Assembly: GCA_024275915.1 (NCBI GenBank)
Contig: JAJRYG010000088.1
Span: 1-39,115 of the forward strand
Length of the DNA stretch: 39,115 nt
Direction: 5' to 3'
Origin: Gammaproteobacteria bacterium
Lineage (GTDB): Bacteria > Pseudomonadota > Gammaproteobacteria > UBA6429 > Thiohalophilaceae
Part shown: one piece after another, positions 26,832 through 35,366 of the stretch
Layout of the letters: every line of letters starts with the position of its first letter
How positions within the stretch are numbered: the stretch's first letter is position 1
The notes under the pieces: generated by a model
What the model was told of the DNA's origin: nothing
Databases searched by the model: none
What the model saw: the letters and a program-made list of their open reading frames with translations, nothing else
Program-made: the position numbers and the translations under genes

Positions 26832-27221
26832 CTACTGATAGTCGGCATATGATTTTTCTTCTACCAGATCCGAGCCCAGTTTCATGTTTAGTTCACGTTT
26901 GATGGCGGCACGCTCATCATTGGTGACATAGACCGCCCTCGCCAGTTCGATAAAGCGGGCATCGAAAGCCTTGTCCCTTTCCTTGTCACGAATATCGTCC
27001 TCGATGAGCCAGAGTTTTTCATTGATTGCCTTGAGACGTGAAAGCTCCTCTGCAATATTGATGCCTGAGGCTGGATCCTTTTCCCACAGTTTCTGCAACA
27101 GACCCAGTTCCTTGCGAATATTCTCGAGTTTTTCCGGGTCGGCTATTCGTTCGCTCTTGATCTCGAGGATGGTGATCTTGTCGAGAAATTCCCCATAGGA
27201 AAGGTCAACTTTGATTGTCAT
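26832..27221 (-). CDS. DUF6165 family protein
   Basis: The 129-residue cytoplasmic protein matches DUF6165: VDLSYGEFLDKITILEIKSE, then a charged helical region (KLENIRKELGLLQKLWEKD) and a final YVTNDERAAIKRELN. These proteins are often found near surface-polysaccharide genes, but their function is unknown. It is divergent from the double-thioredoxin gene by about 55 bases, and a dispersed repeat follows its stop. The helical, charged composition suggests a coiled-coil or scaffold role, as inference only. Confidence 0.82.
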   Translation of the reverse strand: MTIKVDLSYGEFLDKITILEIKSERIADPEKLENIRKELGLLQKLWEKDPASGINIAEELSRLKAINEKLWLIEDDIRDKERDKAFDARFIELARAVYVTNDERAAIKRELNMKLGSDLVEEKSYADYQ

Positions 27222-27304
27222 GGCAGTTTCAGCATCACTGTGATTTAATAGTCAGACGATTCTAACCATAGCCTGGCATGACCGCAACGCAGGACAGTAT
27301 CAAT

Positions 27305-28339
27305 ATGGAACAGACTCTCAAACGGCTCCCCTTGCTGCGCCTATTCTGGCTTGTCTTGCTCTTTGCCGTTGCCCCTCTTGCTTCTGCCAATATCGACACC
27401 AATGACGAGTTTGATGATGCCCCCCTGGCTGACAACCTGGTATTGCCTGACTGGTTCAAGGTCAGTTTTCTCGACCTGCAGGAGGATCTGGATGAAGCAT
27501 TGGCGGCGGGCAAAAAAGGCATTATCGTCTATTTTGGTCAGAAACGTTGCCCCTACTGCAAGGCTCATCTGGAGAACAACTGGGGGCAGAAAGATATCCA
27601 GGCCTATACCCGCAAGCATTTCGACGTGATTGCCATCGATATACGCAGTCAGAATACAGTCACCGACTTCGATGGCAAAACCTACACGGAAAAGGAATTT
27701 GCCATTGCCCACAAGACCAATTTTACGCCGTCACTGATTTTTTATGTCAAGGGTGGCAACCGGGCACTGAAATTACGCGGTTATCGCCCCCCCTACCAGT
27801 TCCGTGCCGCACTGGAATATGTGGCAGACGGCCATTACCAGCGTGAACCTTTCAATATCTACATGGCCCGGGCCGAGGCAGCATTCAGTTATGGCAAGGA
27901 TACCCTCAACAGCCATGCGCTGTTCCTGCCACCACCTTATGCCCTGGACCGCAGCCGCCTCCCGGCCAGCCGTCCTTTGATGGTGGCCTTCGAACGCATC
28001 AACTGTCATGCCTGCGACGTTCTGCATGCCGGTCCGCTGAGCGACCCGCGCATCAATGATCTGCTGGGGAAGATGGATGTGGTACAACTCGACATGCGCA
28101 GCGATACCCCGGTCATCACCCCAGCCGGCCAAAAGACCAGCGGCCGCCAGTGGGCCGAGGAACTGAAACTGGACTATGCACCCACCCTGGTATTCTTCGA
28201 CGAACAGGGCAGGGAAATCATTCGCATCGATTCGGTGGTGTGGTTCTACCGCCTGCGCAACGTGCTGAACTACATCACCAGCGGCGACTACAGAAACTAC
28301 CCGACCTTCCAGGCCTGGCGGCAGCATCGCAAGCGCTAG
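27305..28339 (+). CDS. Periplasmic protein with two thioredoxin-fold domains
   Basis: From the ATG at 27305 the product has 344 residues; an upstream in-frame ATG at 27278 is possible. A signal peptide (LFWLVLLFAVAPLASA) precedes two thioredoxin-like domains. The first has FGQKRCPYCKAHLE with the Cys pair at 82 and 85. The second has FERINCHACDVLHAG with a pair at 234 and 237. Both contain a likely cis-proline strand (TPSLIFY and APTLVFF). It is probably a thiol-disulfide enzyme of the SoxW type, of unknown substrate. Its TAG stop lies within the end of repeat copy C. Confidence 0.85.
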   Translation: MEQTLKRLPLLRLFWLVLLFAVAPLASANIDTNDEFDDAPLADNLVLPDWFKVSFLDLQEDLDEALAAGKKGIIVYFGQKRCPYCKAHLENNWGQKDIQAYTRKHFDVIAIDIRSQNTVTDFDGKTYTEKEFAIAHKTNFTPSLIFYVKGGNRALKLRGYRPPYQFRAALEYVADGHYQREPFNIYMARAEAAFSYGKDTLNSHALFLPPPYALDRSRLPASRPLMVAFERINCHACDVLHAGPLSDPRINDLLGKMDVVQLDMRSDTPVITPAGQKTSGRQWAEELKLDYAPTLVFFDEQGREIIRIDSVVWFYRLRNVLNYITSGDYRNYPTFQAWRQHRKR

Positions 28340-28506
28340 CAGGCTGTTGAAAACACCGTTTTTACCCAGCCTGTGTGCGGTGCAGGGACGCACCGCCATT
28401 TTCAATGTTTGCAAGTCATTGAAAATGTGTGGGAACGGGAAACCGCGTTTTCCGTTCCCGGGGTTGAACAAAGTCCAGGGAGGGACTTTTTCAACATCCT
28501 GCTAGC
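28335..28506. repeat. Dispersed hairpin repeat, copy C (most complete)
   Basis: This 172-base copy has inverted ends GCTAGCAGG and CCTGCTAGC. Inside are five stem-loops in a row: CAGGCTG / CAGCCTG (28340-28373); GCGGTGC / GCACCGC (28377-28396); CATTTTCAATG / CATTGAAAATG (28397-28427); a 13-bp stem with one G-T pair and a 3-base loop (28431-28459); and GTTGAA..AAAGTCC / GGACTTT..TTCAAC (about 28463-28492). It lies between the converging double-thioredoxin and rhlB genes and supplies the former's TAG stop. Confidence 0.9.
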
Positions 28507-28636
28507 GTGCTGCGCACGCAGGGACGAGCAAAGTGTACGCCCGCTCAGGTGCAGGACAGAAAAACCCGTTTTTCATCTGAGCAAACGGTGGCCCCGCTTT
28601 TCCTCGTCACTTGGCCCCCGTGACTCGGCCCTGATC

Positions 28637-29929
28637 CTATCGACGCTGACGCTGGCCGCTTCCCCCTCGTCCCCGGCCACCACCCGCGCGGCCCTGACCC
28701 TGCCGGCCACGGCCACCCTGTCTTGGCTTTCGCGGCTCACGAATCGGAGGTTTGGGCTTGACCAGCAGCTCACTGGTGATCCGACCCACTTCCAGCTTGT
28801 GGCCAACGTATTCCTCGATGTCCGGCAAAGAGAATACATATTCGTCACAGGCAAAGCTGATGGCCACGCCGGTGGCCCCGGCGCGACCGGTGCGACCGAT
28901 ACGGTGCACATAGTCTTCCACGTCCTGGGGCAGGTCGTAATTGAACACGTGGCTGACTGCGGGGATGTGCAGACCGCGGGCCGCCACATCGGTGGCCACC
29001 ATGATTTTCAGCTCTCCGCTGGTGAAGGCATTGAGCAGCGACAGGCGCTTTTTCTGCGGCACGTCGCCGCTGAGCAGCGCCACACCGATGTCATTTCCCT
29101 TGAGGAAGGCGGTCACATTTTCCGCCACCCGCTTGGTGTTGACGAACACCAGGGCCCGCTCCACTTCCGGTTGCTTGAGCAGCCCCAGCAACAGGGGGAT
29201 CTTTTCTTCCTTGGCCGGGTAATAGACGGTTTCGACGATCTGATCGGAGGTGACCTGTTCCGGTTCGATCTCGACGATCTTCGGATTGTTCATGTGTTCG
29301 TAGGCCAGTTCCTGCACCCGATGGGAGAGGGTGGCAGAGAACAGCAGCCCCAAGCGCCTGTCGGGGGGCGGCATGCGCCGCAGCAGATAACGGATGTCCT
29401 TGATGAAGCCCAGATCGAACATGCGATCGGCCTCGTCCAGTACCATCACCTGGATGGCCTTGAGGTCGAACACATGCTGCTTGAAATAATCGATGATGCG
29501 ACCCGGGGTACCAATCAGGATGTCGACCCCTTCCTGCAATTGCTGGCGCTGGGATTCGTAACCGGTACCGCCGTACACCAGCCCCAGCTTCATGCCGGTA
29601 AACTTGCCCAGTGCCTCGGCATCCTTGTGGATCTGTACGGCAAGCTCACGGGTCGGGGCGAGCATGATGGCCCGTGGCTGGTTGATTTTTCGTCGTTCAT
29701 CCGCAGGATGGCGAAGCAGGTAGGAATAGGTTGCGATGAGAAAGGCGGCGGTCTTGCCCGTGCCGGTCTGCGCCTGGCCACTGACATCCTGGTCGGCCAG
29801 GGCAATGGGCAGGGTTTCGGCCTGAATCGGAGTACAGTAAGAAAAGCCTGTAGACTCAATGCCTTGCAATATTGTGGGGTCTAAATCGAAATCGCTGAAG
29901 CGTATTTTGGTTAAATGTGCATCACTCAT
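28637..29929 (-). CDS. rhlB: ATP-dependent RNA helicase RhlB
   Basis: RhlB unwinds RNA for the degradosome and for mRNA turnover. The 430-residue protein has the motifs in order: Q motif ([10 protein letters not shown]), [35 protein letters not shown] and [32 protein letters not shown] distinguishes RhlB from other DEAD-box helicases, which have RGLD. A Gly-Arg-rich C-terminal tail of about 35 residues ([19 protein letters not shown]) can bind RNA. It is divergent from trxA, about 120 bases away. Confidence 0.96.
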   Translation of the reverse strand: MSDAHLTKIRFSDFDLDPTILQGIESTGFSYCTPIQAETLPIALADQDVSGQAQTGTGKTAAFLIATYSYLLRHPADERRKINQPRAIMLAPTRELAVQIHKDAEALGKFTGMKLGLVYGGTGYESQRQQLQEGVDILIGTPGRIIDYFKQHVFDLKAIQVMVLDEADRMFDLGFIKDIRYLLRRMPPPDRRLGLLFSATLSHRVQELAYEHMNNPKIVEIEPEQVTSDQIVETVYYPAKEEKIPLLLGLLKQPEVERALVFVNTKRVAENVTAFLKGNDIGVALLSGDVPQKKRLSLLNAFTSGELKIMVATDVAARGLHIPAVSHVFNYDLPQDVEDYVHRIGRTGRAGATGVAISFACDEYVFSLPDIEEYVGHKLEVGRITSELLVKPKPPIREPRKPRQGGRGRQGQGRAGGGRGRGGSGQRQRR

Positions 29930-30049
29930 GGCCTACAGCATAACATGAAGACTGACGCTTTTGACTTGCATTCCCGCTGATCTTGGGCTCAAATGTACAG
30001 TACAGAGCAAGACAACGCTAACACAGCACATAATGGGGAGAACCAGATC

Positions 30050-30376
30050 TTGAGCGATAAAATTGTCTACGTGACCGACGACACCTTTGAAGAAGAGGTC
30101 GTCAATGCGGAAGAACCGGTATTGGTGGATTACTGGGCGGACTGGTGTGGTCCCTGCAAGATGATTGCACCCATCCTGGATGAGATTGCAGCCGAGTATG
30201 ACGGCAAGCTCAAAATAGCCAAGCTGAACATCGATGAGAATCCCGGAACACCACCCAAGTTTGGTATCCGTGGCATACCCACCCTGATGCTGTTCAAGGG
30301 CGGTAATGTCGAGGCCACCAAGGTTGGAGCGGTTTCCAAGTCTCAGCTGACGGCATTCATCGACAGCAACCTGTAA
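30050..30376 (+). CDS. trxA: Thioredoxin TrxA
   Basis: Thioredoxin 1 is the main cytoplasmic disulfide reductant. From a TTG start at 30050 the product has 108 residues ([18 protein letters not shown]), with the active site [19 protein letters not shown] and the cis-proline strand [11 protein letters not shown]. The frame is open further upstream to 29993. The TTG matches the family start exactly and is preceded by GGGGAG nine bases away. It precedes rho, the common gammaproteobacterial pairing, although here a repeat separates them. Confidence 0.94.
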   Translation: MSDKIVYVTDDTFEEEVVNAEEPVLVDYWADWCGPCKMIAPILDEIAAEYDGKLKIAKLNIDENPGTPPKFGIRGIPTLMLFKGGNVEATKVGAVSKSQLTAFIDSNL

Positions 30377-30390
30377 AGTACCCACGCCCC

Positions 30391-30412
30391 CATGCCTCCC
30401 CAATGAGGCATG
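30391..30412 (+). terminator. Stem-loop after trxA
   Basis: CATGCCTC (30391-30398) and GAGGCATG (30405-30412) form a perfect 8-bp stem with a 6-base loop, 15 bases after the trxA stop. No T run follows, so it is more likely an mRNA 3' end or pause hairpin than a classic terminator. Confidence 0.45.
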
Positions 30413-30423
30413 GAGTGTGCTTT

Positions 30424-30601
30424 GATACAGGACGTTGAAAAAGTCCCTCCCTGGACTTTTTCCACCCAGAAAACCGAAAACCCCTGCTTTAGCGTTTATG
30501 CACATTTTCAATGACTCCATTGTCATCGAAACGGGCCAGCATGCTTCCCGGCCTTGCGCGCAGTCTGACGAAAATGCCCCTTTTTCAACAACCTGCTTGG
30601 C
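30424..30601. repeat. Dispersed hairpin repeat, copy D
   Basis: This roughly 178-base copy begins GATACAGGACGTTGAAAAAG and ends TTTTTCAACAACCTGCTTGGC, in the same orientation as copy B. Its left stem GTTGAAAAAGTCC / GGACTTTTTC is the best in the family, with loop CTCCCT. The centre CATTTTCAATGAC / GTCATCGAAA is retained, while other stems are eroded. It lies between trxA and rho. The remaining 250 bases before rho hold an AT-rich leader; TACAATACAAT near 30668 could include a -10 element. Confidence 0.8.
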
Positions 30602-30851
30602 ATTTTTGCTGTTAATTTCGCCTCCGGACTGGACGCGGCACCGCTTTGGTGTTAGCTTTAGTGAATACAATACAATGCGTTTTCCACTGAACACCCGGAA
30701 AACCGGAAGCACCGTCGCCTGGCGCGACACATTCTCGAAGCAGCAATAAAAACACCAAAACAGAATTCTTGCTACGTAGCCCCCTGCTACGTATTGATTA
30801 CCCACAATCCCTTTTCTTCCAACAATCCTGACAACCGCAAAAAAACCAACA

Positions 30852-32108
30852 ATGAATCTTACCGAACTGAAAAAAACCCCTGTTCCACAGTTAATCGAGC
30901 TGGCCACATCCAACGGCATCGAAGGCATGTCCCGGGCCCGCAAGCAGGATGTGATTTTTGCCATCCTCAAGGCCCACGCCAAAAGCGGCGAAGACATCTA
31001 CGGCGATGGTGTGCTGGAAATTCTCCAGGACGGCTTTGGCTTCCTGCGTTCCGCCGAGAGTTCCTACCTGGCCGGCCCCGATGACATCTATGTCTCACCC
31101 AGTCAGATCCGGCGTTTCGGCCTGCGCACCGGTGACACCATATCCGGCAAGATTCGCCCCCCCAAGGATTCCGAACGCTACTTTGCGCTGCTCAAGGTCA
31201 GCGAAATCAACTTCGAGGCGCCGGAAAAATCCAAGAACAAGGTCCTGTTCGAAAACCTCACCCCGCTGCACCCCAACGAGCGCCTGAAGCTGGAAATCGG
31301 CAACGGCAGCACCGAGGACATGACCGCCCGAGTCATCGACCTGACCGCGCCCATCGGTAAGGGCCAGCGTGGTCTCATCGTCTCGCCACCCAAAGCGGGC
31401 AAGACCATGATGCTGCATGACATCGCCCATTCCATCACCCACAACTACCCGGACATCCACCTCATCGTTCTGCTCATCGACGAACGCCCGGAAGAGGTCA
31501 CGGAAATGGCCCGCTCGGTGCGCGGCGAAGTGGTCTCCTCCACCTTCGACGAACCGGCCTCGCGGCATGTGCAGGTGGCCGAAATGGTCATCGAAAAGGC
31601 CAAGCGTCTGGTGGAACACAAGAAAGACGTGGTGATCCTGCTCGATTCCATCACCCGCCTGGCACGCGCCTACAACACGGTCATACCGTCTTCAGGCAAG
31701 GTGCTCACCGGCGGTGTCGATGCCAATGCCCTGCACCGCCCCAAGCGCTTCTTCGGTGCCGCGCGCAACATCGAGGAAGGTGGCTCCCTGACCATCATCG
31801 CCACCGCCCTGGTGGAAACCGGCTCGCGCATGGACGACGTGATCTACGAGGAGTTCAAGGGCACCGGCAACATGGAAGTCCATCTGGACCGCAAGATTGC
31901 CGAAAAACGCCTCTACCCGGCCATCAACATCAATCGCTCCGGTACCCGCCGCGAAGAACTGCTGACCAAGCCCGACGAACTGCAGATGATGTGGATCATC
32001 CGCAAGGTGGTCCACGACATGGATGAAATCGGCTCCATCGAATTCCTCCAGGATCGTCTCAAGGCCACCAAGACCAATGCGGATTTCTTCGACTCCATGA
32101 AGCGCTGA
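30852..32108 (+). CDS. rho: Transcription termination factor Rho
   Basis: Rho is the hexameric RNA-dependent ATPase that ends transcription at C-rich unstructured sites. The 418-residue protein starts [18 protein letters not shown]. It has the RNA-binding cold-shock-like domain ([33 protein letters not shown]), Walker A ([14 protein letters not shown]), Walker B ([16 protein letters not shown]), and the Q and R loops ([20 protein letters not shown]). The length is normal. A 475-base leader with repeat copy D precedes it and might take part in Rho autoregulation. Confidence 0.98.
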   Translation: MNLTELKKTPVPQLIELATSNGIEGMSRARKQDVIFAILKAHAKSGEDIYGDGVLEILQDGFGFLRSAESSYLAGPDDIYVSPSQIRRFGLRTGDTISGKIRPPKDSERYFALLKVSEINFEAPEKSKNKVLFENLTPLHPNERLKLEIGNGSTEDMTARVIDLTAPIGKGQRGLIVSPPKAGKTMMLHDIAHSITHNYPDIHLIVLLIDERPEEVTEMARSVRGEVVSSTFDEPASRHVQVAEMVIEKAKRLVEHKKDVVILLDSITRLARAYNTVIPSSGKVLTGGVDANALHRPKRFFGAARNIEEGGSLTIIATALVETGSRMDDVIYEEFKGTGNMEVHLDRKIAEKRLYPAININRSGTRREELLTKPDELQMMWIIRKVVHDMDEIGSIEFLQDRLKATKTNADFFDSMKR

Positions 32109-32152
32109 ATTCGGCAAAACCTGTATTTATCGTCCACCTCGCACAGTTCTTT

Positions 32153-32181
32153 AGCTGGATCGGCATTTAGCTGATCCAGCT
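32153..32181 (+). terminator. Stem-loop after rho
   Basis: AGCTGGATC (32153-32161) and GATCCAGCT (32173-32181) form a perfect 9-bp stem with an 11-base loop, 45 bases after the rho stop. A pyrimidine-rich stretch follows but no uninterrupted T run, so its action as a terminator is uncertain. Confidence 0.5.
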
Positions 32182-32264
32182 CAATTCGTCTACTTTTCCT
32201 TTCAATACAAGCTCTTGTGTCGCACATTTAATCTTTATTCTGCAATATGACCCTCACTCGGACT

Positions 32265-32293
32265 TTGACAATTGCCGAAAAAGTCCCGATGAT
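32265..32293 (+). promoter_or_regulatory. Candidate sigma-70 promoter before the DUF3135 gene
   Basis: A perfect TTGACA at 32265-32270 is followed after 17 bases by GATGAT (32288-32293), which matches the -10 consensus at four of six positions. It lies about 95 bases before the DUF3135 start and after the rho stem-loop. Confidence 0.45.
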
Positions 32294-32389
32294 TTATTCA
32301 TCAGGTTCAGATCCGCACATGGCCAGCCCGCCAGTTTGAGTGCATCCAGACCTGACAAAGTCGTATTCGTCGGTAGAAGGTAAAGCAAG

Positions 32390-32761
32390 ATGAGCAAACT
32401 TCAGACAGCCCTGAACAGCCACATCGATTTCGAGCACTGGAGCCAGCTGGCCAGGACCGATCCCGAGCAGTTCGAGCAACTGCGACATCGTACCCTGAAT
32501 GAATGCATCGCCCGCTCATCCAGCAACCACCAGCAACGTCTGCGCGGCCTGCAATGGCGCATCGACCGGGTGCGGGACAAGGCCGGAACCCCGCTGGCCG
32601 CCTGCCTGGAGATCTCCACCATGATGTGGGACACCTTCCATCAGATCGGCGAACTCTACAACCAGGCCGATGCCCTGCAACAGGGTAAAGCCGACCCCCG
32701 ACCCGCCGTGAAACAGGCCACCATCCTGCCTTTTGCTGCGCCGGAATCAACCGAACACTGA
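32390..32761 (+). CDS. DUF3135 family protein
   Basis: The 123-residue product matches DUF3135: DFEHWSQLARTDPEQFEQLR, then RLRGLQWRIDRVRDKAGTPL, and a Met-rich helix LEISTMMWDTFHQI. It is predicted all-helical and soluble. The family is restricted to proteobacteria and has no known function. It precedes rpmE by about 130 bases in the same direction and may share its transcript. Confidence 0.85.
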   Translation: MSKLQTALNSHIDFEHWSQLARTDPEQFEQLRHRTLNECIARSSSNHQQRLRGLQWRIDRVRDKAGTPLAACLEISTMMWDTFHQIGELYNQADALQQGKADPRPAVKQATILPFAAPESTEH

Positions 32762-32888
32762 ATCCTGCCGGCAGTGCTTGCCACAGGCCCTCGATTGCCT
32801 GTAAAATCGCCGCCCCATTGATAGCGTGTGGTGCCAGGAGCCAAACCGGTCCATCCAGGTGGCGACACGCAAGCGCAGGAGCAAGAAT

Positions 32889-33095
32889 ATGAAAGCCAAT
32901 ATCCACCCCGCCTACGACGAGATCACCGTGACCTGCAGTTGTGGCAATACCTTCAAGACCCGTTCCACTGCCGGCAAGGACCTGACCGTTGAAGTCTGTT
33001 CCCAGTGCCATCCGTTCTATACCGGCAAACAGAAACTGGTGGATACCGCCGGCCGTGTCGACAAGTTCCGTCAGAAGTACGGCATGAAAAAGTAA
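32889..33095 (+). CDS. rpmE: 50S ribosomal protein L31 (zinc-binding form)
   Basis: From the ATG at 32889 ([16 protein letters not shown]) the protein has 68 residues. The cysteines at 16, 18, 37 and 40 (CSC and CSQC) are at the E. coli L31 positions, so it is the zinc-containing C+ form rather than Ykg[21 protein letters not shown] completes the family pattern. The frame is open upstream to 32826, but the AGGAGCAAGA ribosome binding site points to 32889. A strong terminator follows 35 bases after the stop. Confidence 0.96.
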   Translation: MKANIHPAYDEITVTCSCGNTFKTRSTAGKDLTVEVCSQCHPFYTGKQKLVDTAGRVDKFRQKYGMKK

Positions 33096-33105
33096 GCACC
33101 GGCAG

Positions 33106-33897
33106 ATGCCCTGCCAGCCGCTTGTCAAAAGGACGCTGCCTGCAGCGTCCTTTTTTTATCTCGGCCTCTGTCTCCTTGCTTCACCGGTGGGGGCGGACCC
33201 GTGCCGCAGTGACCGCATCGATGAAAGTGTCCGCATCAGCCGGGTCTTCGACGGCGACACCGTCAGGCTGCAGGACGGCCGTCACCTGCGCCTCATCGCC
33301 ATCAATACCCCGGAGCTGGCCCGGGATGAACGCCCGGCCGAGCCCCTGGCCGAAGCAGCCAGGCAGCGACTGCGTGCCCTGCTGGCGAACAACAGCCAGC
33401 TGCAACTGCGTTATGGCGCAGAACGCCATGATCGCTACGGGCGCCTGCTGGCCCATGCGTTTCTTGCCGACGGGCGCAACCTGACAGCCCTGCTCCTGGG
33501 TGAGGGACGCGGCAGTCAGATTGCCATTCCCCCCAACCTGTGGGGGCTGGGCTGTTACCACCGGGCCGAGCAGGCCGCCCGCGCGGCAGGTCGGGGCATC
33601 TGGTCCCACCCCTGGCACCAGCCCCGCCCTGCCGAAAGCCTGGCCACCTCGACCCGGGGATTCCATCTGGTCACGGGACGCGTGACCCGCATCGGCCAGA
33701 GCCAGAGCGCCGTGTGGCTGAACCTGGGTGAAGGCTTTGCGGTGCGCATTGCGCGCGACGATCTCGAACATTTCAAAAAAATTCCGCCACAGACCCTGTT
33801 AAACCGTAAAATAGAAGTACGCGGCTGGATTTACCGGCGCAACAGGCAGCTGCGCCTGACCCTGCATCATCCCGCCGGCCTGAGAATACTGGACTAG
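33106..33897 (+). CDS. Secreted thermonuclease-like (SNase family) nuclease
   Basis: The 263-residue protein is exported through a signal peptide (KRTLPAASFFYLGLCLLAS, cut before DPCRSD). It then has the staphylococcal nuclease fold: VFDGDTVRL, RLIAINTPEL and RHDRYGRLLAHAFL contain the metal-binding Asp, the Arg and Glu of the active site and the second Arg. The family Asp in the second motif is Asn here, a common variant. A C-terminal OB-like half (GRVTRIGQSQSAVWLNLGEG) follows. The rpmE terminator lies within codons 8-18. No later start gives a signal peptide. It is followed by repeat copy E at its TAG stop. Confidence 0.85.
   Translation: MPCQPLVKRTLPAASFFYLGLCLLASPVGADPCRSDRIDESVRISRVFDGDTVRLQDGRHLRLIAINTPELARDERPAEPLAEAARQRLRALLANNSQLQLRYGAERHDRYGRLLAHAFLADGRNLTALLLGEGRGSQIAIPPNLWGLGCYHRAEQAARAAGRGIWSHPWHQPRPAESLATSTRGFHLVTGRVTRIGQSQSAVWLNLGEGFAVRIARDDLEHFKKIPPQTLLNRKIEVRGWIYRRNRQLRLTLHHPAGLRILD
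33127..33157 (+). terminator. Rho-independent terminator of rpmE
   Basis: GGACGCTG (33131-33138), loop CCTG and CAGCGTCC (33143-33150) form a perfect 8-bp stem followed by seven T residues. Four A residues precede it, so it may work in both directions. It overlaps the first codons of the secreted nuclease gene. Confidence 0.92.
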
Positions 33898-34050
33898 CTG
33901 GCCTGAGCGGACTGTGTGTCATGCAGGCCGCCTTCACCATTTTCAATTGCAGCCAGGTCAGTGAAAATGTGCGGCAAGGTGAAGAGCCCTGCCTGCCGAT
34001 GCCGACCTGGAAGACGCCTTAAGACAAGGACTTTTTCAAATCCTGTTAAA
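33893..34050. repeat. Dispersed hairpin repeat, copy E (eroded)
   Basis: This roughly 158-base copy starts ACTAGCTGGCCTG and ends AAGGACTTTTTCAAATCCTGTT, in the orientation of copy C. The centre is still recognisable (ACCATTTTCAATT and GTCAGTGAAAATG), but the flanking stems have diverged. The TAG stop of the nuclease gene (33895-33897) is part of its left end. It separates that gene from the malic enzyme. Confidence 0.7.
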
Positions 34051-34088
34051 CTGGACCACAGCTTGCCACCGGCCCCAAGGAACATTGC

Positions 34089-35333
34089 ATGAACGAGAAA
34101 AAACCCGCCCCAGTACCTCCACGCAGCGCCGCCCTGCGCTACCATGCCGAACCGCGCCCCGGCAAGACCGCCACGGCGCTGACCACCGCCTGCGAAACCC
34201 AGGATGATCTGAGCCTCGCCTATACCCCCGGCGTGGCCGAACCGGTCAATGCCATCGTCAAGGATCCGGCTGCCGCCTACGAGTACACCAACAAGGGCAA
34301 TCTGGTGGCAGTGATCACCGATGGCTCGGCCGTACTGGGACTGGGCAAGGTGGGCGCCCTGGCCGGCAAGCCGGTCATGGAAGGCAAGGCCGTGCTGTTC
34401 AAGCGCTTTGCCGACATCGACGTGATGGACATCCAGGTGGACGCGGAGACCCCGGAGATCTTCATCGACACGGTACGTCGCATTGCCACCACCTTTGGCG
34501 GCATCAATCTGGAAGACATCGCCGCCCCGGCCTGTTTCGAAATCGAGCAGACCCTGAGCAAGCAACTGGACATTCCGGTGTTTCATGACGACCAGCACGG
34601 CACCGCCATCATCATCGCTGCCGGACTGCTCAATGCCCTCGAGGTGGCGGGCAAGTCCCTGGAACATGCCCACATCGTCTGTCTGGGGGCCGGTGCTGCC
34701 GGCATTGCCTCCATGCGCATGCTCAAGCAGCTTGGTGCCCGACGCATCTACCTGGTGGATCGCCGAGGTGTGGTGCATCATGGCCGTGACCACGTCAACC
34801 CATACAAATACGAATTTTCCCGCGAGACCGAACGACGCAGCCTGGCCGATGCCATGGCCGGGGCCGACGTTTTCATCGGGGTCTCCGGTCCCAATCTGCT
34901 GGCGGCCGAATTGCTCAAGACCATGGCCGACAACCCCATTGTCTTTGCCCTGTCCAACCCGGATCCGGAAATCGATCCCGAACTGGCCCACGCCGTGCGC
35001 GAAGATCTGATCATGGCCACCGGACGCAGCGACTACCCCAACCAGGTCAATAACGTACTGGGCTTCCCCTTCATTTTTCGCGGAGCCCTGGACGTGCGCG
35101 CCACCTGCATCAACGTGGCCATGAAGGCCGCTGCCGTCAAGGCTCTCGCCGCCATGACCCACGAACCGGTTCCCCAAGAAGTGCTCGATGCCTACGGACT
35201 CGATTCACTGAGCTTTGGCCGTGACTACATCATCCCCAAACCCTTCGATCCCCGTCTGCGCGAGACCATTTCCGGTGCCGTGGCACAGGCCGCGATTGAA
35301 ACCGGCATGGCAAGACTGAAGCCCGGCAGCTAA
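34089..35333 (+). CDS. maeB: Malic enzyme (NAD(P)-dependent, short form)
   Basis: Malic enzyme decarboxylates malate to pyruvate with reduction of NAD(P). The 414-residue protein is the short bacterial form without the C-terminal phosphotransacetylase-like domain of E. coli MaeB. Motifs: [38 protein letters not shown] with the catalytic Lys, and the metal-binding [19 protein letters not shown]. The Rossmann fold GAGAAGIAS follows, and then [12 protein letters not shown]. Whether it uses NAD or NADP is not clear from the sequence. It precedes tamA by 19 bases. Confidence 0.94.
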   Translation: MNEKKPAPVPPRSAALRYHAEPRPGKTATALTTACETQDDLSLAYTPGVAEPVNAIVKDPAAAYEYTNKGNLVAVITDGSAVLGLGKVGALAGKPVMEGKAVLFKRFADIDVMDIQVDAETPEIFIDTVRRIATTFGGINLEDIAAPACFEIEQTLSKQLDIPVFHDDQHGTAIIIAAGLLNALEVAGKSLEHAHIVCLGAGAAGIASMRMLKQLGARRIYLVDRRGVVHHGRDHVNPYKYEFSRETERRSLADAMAGADVFIGVSGPNLLAAELLKTMADNPIVFALSNPDPEIDPELAHAVREDLIMATGRSDYPNQVNNVLGFPFIFRGALDVRATCINVAMKAAAVKALAAMTHEPVPQEVLDAYGLDSLSFGRDYIIPKPFDPRLRETISGAVAQAAIETGMARLKPGS

Positions 35334-35338
35334 AGGAC

Positions 35339-35366
35339 GCCTTGCTAAGGGAATGAATAGCAAGGC
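35339..35366 (+). promoter_or_regulatory. Hairpin with the tamA start codon and ribosome binding site in its loop
   Basis: GCCTTGCTA (35339-35347) and TAGCAAGGC (35358-35366) are perfect 9-bp inverted repeats. The 10-base loop AGGGAATGAA contains the Shine-Dalgarno AGGGA and the ATG start of tamA. Part of the stem is made of tamA codons 3-5. This may display or control the start site. Confidence 0.7.

Noticed and set aside
28373-29884. Long plus-strand open frame of about 500 residues opposite rhlB.
   Set aside because: It is the mirror of a strongly conserved helicase gene, with no family motifs of its own; the openness comes from codon bias.
20806-34050. CRISPR array interpretation of the dispersed repeats.
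   Set aside because: Copies are kilobases apart, about 160-178 bases long and not separated by regular spacers, and no cas genes are present.
20806-34050. Repeat copies as rho-independent terminators only.
   Set aside because: They occur in both orientations, have up to five stems and no consistent T run, and one sits between trxA and rho, which are usually co-transcribed.
33894-35177. Long minus-strand open frame opposite malic enzyme.
   Set aside because: Low-complexity Gly, His and Asp-rich translation typical of an antisense shadow of a conserved gene.
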